The position numbers and the translations under genes are program-made. The notes under the pieces were generated by a model. That model saw nothing but the letters and a program-made list of their open reading frames with translations. It was not told the origin of the DNA and ran no database searches. Positions 1-4,879 of a stretch of DNA of 5,018 nucleotides are shown here, piece after piece (the first letter of the stretch is position 1; each line of letters opens with the position of its first letter). The stretch covers positions 1 to 5,018 of the forward strand of contig PMZB01000102.1 in NCBI GenBank assembly GCA_003170575.1. Reading direction: 5' to 3'. The stretch comes from Chlamydiia bacterium. GTDB taxonomy: Bacteria > Chlamydiota > Chlamydiia > Chlamydiales > FEN-1388.

Positions 1-95
1 TCTTTTTCCTCAATTTCAATACCTCCCTTAAGCCCGAATAATTCGGGTCCAAAAGTAATTATCTTTGATGTTGATCCACCAGACGCTTCTGTCAT
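1..95 (-). CDS. 5' end of an unidentified protein, cut by the window edge
   Basis: The reverse strand reads 31 open codons from an ATG at 95-93 to the left edge, starting MTEASGGSTSKIITFGPELF and continuing GLKGGIEIEEK. A clear Shine-Dalgarno sequence (AGAGGAG, 106-100) lies 4 bases before the ATG, which fixes the start. The stretch PELFGLKGGIE faintly resembles the first strand and glycine-rich nucleotide-sugar loop of GT4-type glycosyltransferases. With 31 residues this is only a guess, and I do not name the family. There is no signal peptide or membrane segment in this part. Inside the reading frame, 33-47 is an odd palindrome (7-bp arms CCCGAAT/ATTCGGG around one base), probably chance. 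A promoter (162-191) and a terminator-like hairpin (107-143) precede it, so it seems to be transcribed on its own and perhaps attenuated. Confidence 0.6.
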   Translation of the reverse strand, partial: MTEASGGSTSKIITFGPELFGLKGGIEIEEK

Positions 96-106
96 ATATC
101 TCCTCT

Positions 107-143
107 AAAAAAGAAAGGTTCTATCCTTTTCAAAATAGAAACC
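107..143 (-). terminator. Terminator-like hairpin in the leader of the left-edge gene (possible attenuator)
   Basis: On the reverse strand GGTTTCTAT (143-135) can pair with ATAGAACC (124-117), giving 8 base pairs with one bulged T around a 10-base loop. It is followed directly by TTTCTTTTTT (116-107). This is the form of an intrinsic terminator, but the stem is AT-rich and weak. It lies downstream of the promoter at 162-191 and only just upstream of the ribosome binding site at 106-100. It would therefore act either as the terminator of the upstream nuclease remnant or as an attenuator in this gene's leader. Confidence 0.4.
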
Positions 144-161
144 ATGTTAATAATAAAAAAT

Positions 162-191
162 ATTATATCATTATAAGAGAATATAAGTAAA
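162..191 (-). promoter_or_regulatory. Sigma70-type promoter for the left-edge gene
   Basis: The reverse strand shows TTTACT (191-186), an 18-base spacer and a perfect TATAAT (167-162). A second TATAAT sits 8 bases upstream (175-170) without a good -35 box. The region is very AT-rich, so chance matches are likely, but the spacing and orientation suit the gene starting at 95. The predicted leader of about 60 bases contains the hairpin at 107-143. Confidence 0.5.
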
Positions 192-196
192 CAGGG

Positions 197-370
197 TTAT
201 AACCTTTTCTGTTTGAGCTCTGTGAGCCATGCAGGATGAGTAAAGTCTCCTGTGCCTAAAAGCGAAATTCCCTTTTTCACCGCACTCTCAGCCAAGTTTT
301 CAAGACAAGAGTCAGGACTTGTGCTAATAGACCATTTGGAATGGATGTGAAGGTCCGCATAGAAACTCAT
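197..370 (-). pseudogene. Truncated PHP-domain nuclease remnant (EndoQ-like, TIGR00375 family)
   Basis: The reverse strand encodes 57 residues from ATG at 370-368 to TAA at 199-197. The start, MSFYADLHIHSKWSISTS, carries the PHP metal-binding HxH motif (H8, H10). Residues 39-46 read GTGDFTHP, followed by AWLTELK. The order ADLHIHS, a short helix (ENLAESAVKKGI), then GTGDFTHPxW is characteristic of the PHP family that includes endonuclease Q, which cuts DNA at deaminated bases. From memory, full-length members are around 400 residues. Here the frame stops just after the first two metal-binding motifs. No continuation is seen downstream in any frame; instead there is AT-rich promoter DNA and an unrelated gene. 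No convincing ribosome binding site precedes the ATG. I read it as a decayed or rearranged 5' fragment; a functional micro-protein is unlikely. It faces away from the BTB gene. Confidence 0.75.
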
Positions 371-413
371 ATGCGTATTCTAAAATGCAAAGGGAAAGAT
401 TGCAAGAATTTAT

Positions 414-443
414 TTGACTGAAATCGTTGTAAGCTATTATAGT
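414..443 (+). promoter_or_regulatory. Sigma70-type promoter of the BTB gene
   Basis: TTGACT (414-419) matches five of six -35 consensus bases. TATAGT (438-443) follows after 18 bases, and an alternative TATTAT (435-440) after 15. Transcription would begin near 450, giving a leader of about 30 bases with a Shine-Dalgarno AGAGGG (470-475), 5 bases before the ATG at 481. This gap separates the gene from the divergent nuclease remnant. Confidence 0.6.
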
Positions 444-480
444 AATCATAATTTATCCGAGCAAATTGTAGAGGGTTATT

Positions 481-2304
481 ATGGGAAATATTTCTGCCGC
501 AATACCTCAGTTTCATCCTGCTGGTTCTCTGATCAGGGGAGTAGAAGCTGAAATCCATTCCTTATGCGACCAACAGGCTCCAAATGAAGCTGATTTTCGC
601 CGGGCGATTTCTCTTATGAATAAGAACCATTCCATCATTTTTCTCGCAACTGTCATTGATGAACTGGCTTCTCTTGTTTTGGCATCTGTAAGTGACATAG
701 TGAGCGTGGCGACCTTAAGATTGATCAACCCACTAAACAAGATAAGCTCACATCTTAATCAACGGGTTATTCAGGATGCCAGGTTGATATTCTTTTCGCT
801 CTCAGACATATTCAGAGGAATGCGTTCTTACAGTTTACATTCGACAGATGAATTATTTGCCCTCTGGTCTTTTTCTTCCCTGTATGGTGATTTATTTAGA
901 ACGAGCACACACGCGCTTGGCCCAGCATTTGGTTTGCGCCCACCTGACTTTGTCTTTAAATCGAGCGATGGAGAAGAATTTCCCGTTCATAAAGCTGTTT
1001 TTGAAGGAAAGTGTGAGTATTTTAGCAAGATATTTGGGAACCAGTTCAAAGAGGGGAGCGAAAAGGTCTGCACACTTCCTCTAAACGGGCATGCACTGCG
1101 TCTTCTACGGCTCTATTTTTATACTGGTCAATTTGTTTCCGCTGACCCGCGAACGATCTTTTCTCTTCTTCAGTTTTCACATATGATTGACTTTAAACCC
1201 TTGTACGACTGCTGTTTGCAAAGCCTGAATGGTGCCATATTTTCACATGAGGATATAATGACTATTCTCGAGCAACCAGAAATTTGTTCGGAGGAACTCA
1301 AGAAACAGTGTTTTTTCTATGTACACGAACGCAAGGATAAAGAGTGGGAAGAGATCATTGCGAGCAACAGTGATTTAAAAAAAGCATATGTTTTGTTTGT
1401 CCGGCAGTTTGATCTTTATAAGCAACCTAAAACTCCCCCTCCTCTAAAAGTGGCCCCCCTTCTATTTGCGCCAGGTAGCAACGGGGATGTTCTATTCAAG
1501 ACTAGGGAGGGAAGTGTCTGGGCCGATCGTTTAATCTTAGGGTTAAAAGACCCATATTTTTGTCAAATCTTTGCTAAGAAAGACAACGTCATAAATGCGC
1601 AATTGACAATTGATGTTTCTAATTGTTCAAAAGAGGCTGTTGAGGCATTGATTTTATTTATTTACAAGGAGGAATTGCCCGCCCCGTATCACCAGACCCT
1701 CTCCAATGACACATTGGATAATTGTGCCTCTCTTTGGAAAGAGTTGAATAAGGCCGTAGTTGCCATTGGAAATGATCAGCTTTCCAAGAGACTTGAGCGG
1801 AATATGGGGGCCCACGGGGCTGACTTTGCATCACCTGCGTGTTATTGGTGTTATGATTCTGTTTTTAATCTAATGGCGCTTGCCAATGCGTGTGGGTATG
1901 AGTCCATTGTTAGTTCATGCGCCGAGAAGCTCCTGCAAGATTACTCTGAATCAAGTTGCCGTTTACATATTGTGGGTCAGCTAGAAAAATTCTGTCAAAG
2001 CGCTACGTCTCTTTCTGTGTTAAAAATTCCCATGCCGGATTGTTGGGTTTACAGGTGTTATCAAAAGGGGCCTGAGGGGTTGAGATATTTAACTAAGGAA
2101 TTGCCATTAATTTCTGAGCACCTTCAAAACTTGCGAAAAATTGAATTTACTACCCCTGCTAGCAGTATGAAGAATTTGTGGAATTGGATCGAAGCACACA
2201 TTCACACTTTCGATACACTACTTTCTCTAGAAGAAATAGCTATCTCGAATTACGAGAATGGGCAACTACAAAAGCAATGGGTAAAAAAATTACCCCATCT
2301 GTGA
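481..2304 (+). CDS. Tandem BTB/POZ-domain protein with LRR-like tail, probable host-targeted effector
   Basis: A 607-residue protein. The first BTB domain spans about 154-263: PDFVF with D156, FPVHKAVF with the family's conserved H170, YFSKIFGNQFKEG and LLRLYFYTGQF. Helices at about 264-307 resemble a short BACK region. A second, divergent BTB spans about 333-485: GDVLFKT, WADRLILGLKDPYFCQIF (the usual His is D349), ALILFIYKEELP, then an insertion and LMALANACGYESIVSSC. Residues 540-607 contain two LRR-like strands (LQNLRKIEF, LLSLEEIAISN), and the protein stops at what looks like the start of another repeat. Residues 1-150 are unassigned and helical. About 18 cysteines are present. There is no signal peptide or clear membrane helix. 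In eukaryotes BTB proteins serve as Cul3 ubiquitin-ligase adaptors, and BTB families are expanded in amoeba-infecting chlamydiae. A secreted role in host ubiquitination is inference. It has its own promoter and no close partner gene. Confidence 0.85.
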   Translation: MGNISAAIPQFHPAGSLIRGVEAEIHSLCDQQAPNEADFRRAISLMNKNHSIIFLATVIDELASLVLASVSDIVSVATLRLINPLNKISSHLNQRVIQDARLIFFSLSDIFRGMRSYSLHSTDELFALWSFSSLYGDLFRTSTHALGPAFGLRPPDFVFKSSDGEEFPVHKAVFEGKCEYFSKIFGNQFKEGSEKVCTLPLNGHALRLLRLYFYTGQFVSADPRTIFSLLQFSHMIDFKPLYDCCLQSLNGAIFSHEDIMTILEQPEICSEELKKQCFFYVHERKDKEWEEIIASNSDLKKAYVLFVRQFDLYKQPKTPPPLKVAPLLFAPGSNGDVLFKTREGSVWADRLILGLKDPYFCQIFAKKDNVINAQLTIDVSNCSKEAVEALILFIYKEELPAPYHQTLSNDTLDNCASLWKELNKAVVAIGNDQLSKRLERNMGAHGADFASPACYWCYDSVFNLMALANACGYESIVSSCAEKLLQDYSESSCRLHIVGQLEKFCQSATSLSVLKIPMPDCWVYRCYQKGPEGLRYLTKELPLISEHLQNLRKIEFTTPASSMKNLWNWIEAHIHTFDTLLSLEEIAISNYENGQLQKQWVKKLPHL

Positions 2305-2369
2305 AAGAAATATACTCAAAATTGGAAATAAAATATTTTACATAGTAGATTTTTTTCGAGTGAATCAGG

Positions 2370-2389
2370 TACAATGGAGATCTTCTCCA
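2370..2389 (+). promoter_or_regulatory. rodZ -10 box with inverted repeat at the likely transcription start
   Basis: TACAAT (2370-2375) matches five of six -10 bases and lies 34 bases before the chosen rodZ start. The -35 region is poor (TAGATT, 2346-2351, 18 bases upstream). Immediately after it, TGGAGA (2375-2380) and TCTCCA (2384-2389) form a perfect 6-bp inverted repeat around three bases, centred where transcription would begin. This could be an operator or a 5' hairpin. An in-frame upstream ATG at 2374 overlaps the -10 box and so is not a plausible start. Confidence 0.4.
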
Positions 2390-2409
2390 AACAATCGGAG
2401 GTAGCGAGG

Positions 2410-2814
2410 ATGACAGAAGACCTACAGGCCGTTGGCCAGATTTTTTCACAAAAGCGAAAAGAATTGAAATTTTCCCTAAAAGAAGTTGAGAGTGCGACAT
2501 CAATACGAATTGTGTATCTTGAGGCGATTGAAGCAGGGCAGATGGAGAATGTGATTTCCCCAGTCTATGCTCAAGGCTTTGTTAAGCAATATGCGGCCTT
2601 TCTTGGTATTGATGGGGACAAAATTGTTTCAGAAAATTCCGAAGTGTTTCGGCGCCCGATTAGTCAAGAATTCGCCTATGGCATCGGCACGCTTGAGACG
2701 CGCGGACATCCGGGAAGCGGAGTAAAGTGGATGCCTCATGCCATGTGGGTGGGTGCATTTGCGGTAGTTTTTGTTGTCGCTTACTTACTTGCCAAATCCC
2801 TGGAGGTGTTTTAA
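2410..2814 (+). CDS. rodZ: RodZ-like cytoskeletal membrane protein (short chlamydial form)
   Basis: A 134-residue protein beginning MTEDLQAVGQIFSQKRKE. I chose ATG 2410 because a perfect GGAGGT (2397-2402) lies 7 bases upstream; an in-frame ATG at 2374 has no such site. Residues 7-70 form the RodZ-type helix-turn-helix (HTH_25), with SLKEVESATSIRIVYLEAIEAG and then PVYAQGFVKQYAAFLGI. F57 and Y61, four residues apart in the last helix, fall where the MreB-contacting aromatic pair was described in Thermotoga RodZ. A juxtamembrane stretch is followed by one membrane helix (about 109-128) and only six more residues. E. coli RodZ is much longer and has a periplasmic beta domain that is absent here. 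The C. trachomatis homologue CT009 is also short. The family anchors MreB to the membrane, which in chlamydiae directs septal wall synthesis. The popT-like gene follows after 6 bases, so the two are probably cotranscribed. Confidence 0.8.
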   Translation: MTEDLQAVGQIFSQKRKELKFSLKEVESATSIRIVYLEAIEAGQMENVISPVYAQGFVKQYAAFLGIDGDKIVSENSEVFRRPISQEFAYGIGTLETRGHPGSGVKWMPHAMWVGAFAVVFVVAYLLAKSLEVF

Positions 2815-2820
2815 AAAGTC

Positions 2821-4002
2821 ATGACAGTTCCAAAACCATCCTGGAAGGTTTTTCTCGCAGGAGTTTTGGGAGGGGCTATTGATGCCGCTCCAAGTATTTC
2901 GGGAGCGACAGTTTATTATGTCGTTGGGATCTACACAAATCTTCTTCAGAGTATAACCAGAGCTTGGGATTCCTTAGCTGAAGCGGTGCGTACACGCTCT
3001 TTTCGTCCTATACAAAATGAAATGGGCTGGCGCTACCTCCTTGTCCTTAAAAGCGGCGTTATTCTTTCCTTTCTCATATTTGCTCATTCCATTTTGCACT
3101 GCCTGCAAATCCCTGCTGCTCGACAGCTCTTGTTTAGCTTATTTCTTGGATTTATCTTAGGGTCCACCTTTCTTTGCTTAAATAGAGTCGTCGCATGGAC
3201 CAAAACCCAGGTAGGCGTATTTGTTGTTGGCCTTGCCTTAGGGCTATTTGTTGTGTATGGCTTGCCCCTATTTGCAGAACCGCTTTATTCGGTGCCCGTC
3301 ACAGCTCATTTGCCAGCGGCAGAAAACGTTGACTTAGCTCATTCACGATTGCTTCACGTGCCGTTTTCTGCTATTGCCTCATTAAAGGAACAGGGGATCC
3401 TTGACTCTAGTCTTCCTATCTTTGATGAGGGCACAGGATTTACTCTTGAAGTGACTGATACGGTTTTCTCGTCAGCGCTTCTTCTTCGCCCTGCTCTTGT
3501 ACTTACCGGAGTGGTGGTTGCAACAGCTATGCTGCTTCCTGGAATTTCAGGAAGTTATGTGCTTAACGTGCTTGGATATTACAGCATTGTGCTCTCGGCC
3601 GTTTTGGAAGTTGTGTCGAGCTTTTTTTACCTTAAATTTCCCATGGGTGCATGGGCACTTTTACTGAACCTTGGACTTGGAGTTTTGTGCGGCCTTATTG
3701 TGCTCTCACGGATAGTGCTTAGATTCTTTAAAAAGCACCCCTGTGCTACACAAGCCTTCATTGCAGGATGTATGATTGGATCTTTATCTTCTCTTTGGCC
3801 ATTTCAAAAATTAGCACAGGTTGTAGATCCATTCCATTCCACTCAAGGCGTCTCGCTTATAACCAAAGGATGGTATCTCCCATCCTTACCAGAGACGCTT
3901 CACTCCTGGCATCTTTTTGTCGGTATAGCTCTTGCCTTTTGCACTGTTTTCGTATTGCAGAAGATCTCCCTCGAAAAGCCTTCTTATACACAAACAAACT
4001 AA
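2821..4002 (+). CDS. popT: DUF368 membrane protein, PopT-family polyprenyl-phosphate transporter
   Basis: A 393-residue polytopic inner-membrane protein. DUF368 hallmarks are an N-terminal segment with DAAPSISGATVYYVVGIY (21-38), a second copy of the core motif LLPGISGSYVLNVLGYY (238-254), and IAGCMIGSLSSLWPF (314-328). About eight to ten hydrophobic segments are visible. DUF368 proteins (PopT) return undecaprenyl phosphate to the cytoplasmic face, recycling the lipid carrier for wall precursors. Two things are unusual. The first motif is degenerate (PSISGAT where relatives have roughly PGVSGGT). There is also a polar stretch of about 60 residues (152-213) between membrane segments, making the protein longer than the roughly 270-310 residues I recall as typical. 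The only strong ribosome site, GGAGGT at 2802-2807, lies inside the end of rodZ, 13 bases from the ATG. That is unusually far and suggests translational coupling to rodZ. No terminator follows; the next gene converges 3 bases away. Confidence 0.8.
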   Translation: MTVPKPSWKVFLAGVLGGAIDAAPSISGATVYYVVGIYTNLLQSITRAWDSLAEAVRTRSFRPIQNEMGWRYLLVLKSGVILSFLIFAHSILHCLQIPAARQLLFSLFLGFILGSTFLCLNRVVAWTKTQVGVFVVGLALGLFVVYGLPLFAEPLYSVPVTAHLPAAENVDLAHSRLLHVPFSAIASLKEQGILDSSLPIFDEGTGFTLEVTDTVFSSALLLRPALVLTGVVVATAMLLPGISGSYVLNVLGYYSIVLSAVLEVVSSFFYLKFPMGAWALLLNLGLGVLCGLIVLSRIVLRFFKKHPCATQAFIAGCMIGSLSSLWPFQKLAQVVDPFHSTQGVSLITKGWYLPSLPETLHSWHLFVGIALAFCTVFVLQKISLEKPSYTQTN

Positions 4003-4005
4003 GAA

Positions 4006-4368
4006 TCACTTTTTTGGAGTGTCTTTGTCAAAAATGATTACTTTTTCCGCATACAGCTCGTTTTTTTCTGGACGTACCGGGCTAATATCTACTTTCCCAT
4101 AAATTAAAAGGTACATGCCCTCTTTGATTGGAAGGGCCTCTAGCTCATCTGTGGGAAGGAATAACAAGATTTGTCCAGTGGAATCTTCAATAGTATACGT
4201 GTCTGTGTCTAGTGCTTCCTTAACTCTTACCTGCACCCACACATTGCCCTTGGGGCACAGTGAGGAGCATAAAATGCCAACTGCAGTAACAGGATTATCC
4301 GTATTTGGTTCAGCAGCAAAAAATACCCCTGAAGTGCATATCATGGCCAAAAAAAGAAACTTTTTCAC
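4006..4368 (-). CDS. Secreted BOF (bacterial OB-fold) protein, YgiW/YdeI-like
   Basis: A 120-residue protein on the reverse strand. I start it at GTG 4368-4366 because a perfect AAGGAGGG (4383-4376) lies 7 bases upstream; an in-frame TTG at 4389 would place this site inside the coding region. The N-terminus MKKFLFLAMICTSGVFFAA is a typical Sec signal peptide with cleavage near residue 19; AMIC does not fit a lipobox. The mature part (about 43-113) follows the BOF pattern: WVQVRVKEAL, YTIEDSTGQILLFLP, MYLLIYGKVDI, LYAEKVIIF, a five-strand OB-fold. YgiW/YdeI relatives are small periplasmic stress-tolerance proteins; the molecular role is unknown. C34 and C38 (LCSSLCPKG) may form a disulphide outside the cytoplasm. 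It converges on the popT-like gene with a 3-base gap. A likely extended -10 promoter lies at 4407-4415. Confidence 0.7.
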   Translation of the reverse strand: MKKFLFLAMICTSGVFFAAEPNTDNPVTAVGILCSSLCPKGNVWVQVRVKEALDTDTYTIEDSTGQILLFLPTDELEALPIKEGMYLLIYGKVDISPVRPEKNELYAEKVIIFDKDTPKK

Positions 4369-4406
4369 GTATGAACCCTCCTTAAACAAGGAAACTCCTG
4401 TTTTGG

Positions 4407-4415
4407 ATTAAATCA
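4407..4415 (-). promoter_or_regulatory. Extended -10 promoter for the BOF gene
   Basis: The reverse strand reads TGATTTAAT (4415-4407): a TGn extension plus TTTAAT, which matches five of six -10 bases. It would start transcription near 4400, about 32 bases before the GTG start. No good -35 box is visible (GGTTCT at the right distance), as is common for extended -10 promoters. Confidence 0.4.
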
Positions 4416-4443
4416 CAATCGCACATTTAAGAACCATTCCCAA

Positions 4444-4610
4444 AGGGGTCGTACAGGACTAACCTTTACAGATCTTGTGGGAAAAATCGATTCATCTCAC
4501 TTACGATTTTTCCTCACAGGTATCTATGGATACCTTGCTTCGGAAAAATCGTCAAGATCTGAACCGTTTTTCTCCTCAATAACTGTAAAAGTTAGTCCTG
4601 TACGACCCCT
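4444..4610. mobile_element. 167-bp palindromic MITE-like element with 28-bp terminal inverted repeats
   Basis: The left end (4444-4471, starting AGGGGTCGTACAGGACTAAC) and the right end (4583-4610, ending GTTAGTCCTGTACGACCCCT) are inverted copies over 28 bp with one mismatch; the outer 20 bp are perfect. The symmetry continues imperfectly inward, including CAGATCTTG (4469-4477) against CAAGATCTG (4553-4561). At the exact centre is a perfect stem, AGGTATC (4518-4524)/GATACCT (4529-4535), around TATG. GGAAAAATCG occurs twice directly (4480-4489, 4542-4551) and once inverted (4504-4513), allowing alternative folds. The element has no coding capacity and no T-tract after it, so it is not a simple terminator. 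No clear target duplication is seen; both flanks are A-rich (CCCAA/AAAGA). This form fits a non-autonomous element moved by a transposase encoded elsewhere. The parent family is not recognised. Confidence 0.75.
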
Positions 4611-4622
4611 AAAGAGAGAAGG

Positions 4623-4652
4623 TTGTGAGGAATGGCACTGCCTGAGTATAAT
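4623..4652 (+). promoter_or_regulatory. Promoter of the 53-residue gene
   Basis: TTGTGA (4623-4628), an 18-base spacer and a perfect TATAAT (4647-4652) lie 12 bases outside the right end of the palindromic element. Transcription would begin near 4659, giving an AT-rich leader of about 60 bases before the ATG at 4718. The leader includes the 8-bp palindrome GTAATTAC (4678-4685). Confidence 0.5.
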
Positions 4653-4717
4653 AACGCTTTTTAAATTTTATGCTAAAGTAATTACAAATTTGCTTATTTT
4701 TTGGAAAGGAGAAGGCA

Positions 4718-4879
4718 ATGGCTGTAGCGACGAGTTGTTCTGCTCCCAGAGCAAATCAAGAGGAATTATCTGATTTGCGGGAGATTCGACAGACGTTGCC
4801 TTTTGATGTACCTCTCGCCTTGATTGTAGCGGCCCGCCTTCCTCAACTGTTTGACCATATAAACGAAATGATTTCGTAG
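4718..4879 (+). CDS. Small orphan protein, 53 residues, unknown function
   Basis: A short reading frame from ATG 4718 to TAG 4877-4879, preceded by a strong AAGGAG (4706-4711) with an ideal 6-base spacer and a consensus-like promoter at 4623-4652. The sequence begins MAVATSCSAPRANQEELSDL. It then has a charged helix-like stretch (REIRQ) and ends with PFDVPLALIVAARLPQLF and a short polar tail. The hydrophobic patch at about 31-39 is too short to be a confident membrane helix, and there is no signal peptide. I do not recognise a family. It could be a genuine small protein or the surviving N-terminus of a larger broken gene. Following frames close quickly, with no visible continuation. The end of the gene holds a 7-bp inverted repeat (ACGAAAT/ATTTCGT, 4863-4877) without a T-tract. 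Confidence 0.55.
   Translation: MAVATSCSAPRANQEELSDLREIRQTLPFDVPLALIVAARLPQLFDHINEMIS

Noticed and set aside
33..47. CCCGAAT/ATTCGGG palindrome as an operator
   Set aside because: It lies within the coding sequence of the left-edge gene, well past its start, and is short enough to be chance.
619..730. Membrane-inserted Inc-type hydrophobic pair near the start of the BTB protein (residues 50-83)
   Set aside because: The stretch is interrupted by D60, E61 and D72 and does not give two clean membrane helices; an amphipathic helical domain is more likely.
2374..2409. Longer rodZ start at ATG 2374 (adds MEIFSKQSEVAR)
   Set aside because: This ATG overlaps the probable -10 box and lacks a ribosome site, while ATG 2410 has a perfect GGAGGT 7 bases upstream.
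4369..4389. Longer BOF start at TTG 4389
   Set aside because: It would place the AAGGAGG site inside the coding region and spoil the signal peptide; GTG 4368 fits both.
4115..4411. Rightward 98-codon open frame opposite the BOF gene
   Set aside because: It is antisense to a gene with a signal peptide, a recognised fold and a strong ribosome site; it is a shadow frame.
4444..4610. Palindromic element as an intrinsic terminator or CRISPR array
   Set aside because: There is no T-tract on either side, the stem is far longer than a terminator, and there are no spaced direct repeats of CRISPR type.
4477..4773. Rightward 98-codon open frame through the palindromic element
   Set aside because: It runs across the inverted repeats, has no ribosome site and low-complexity composition, and overlaps the better supported gene at 4718 in another frame.
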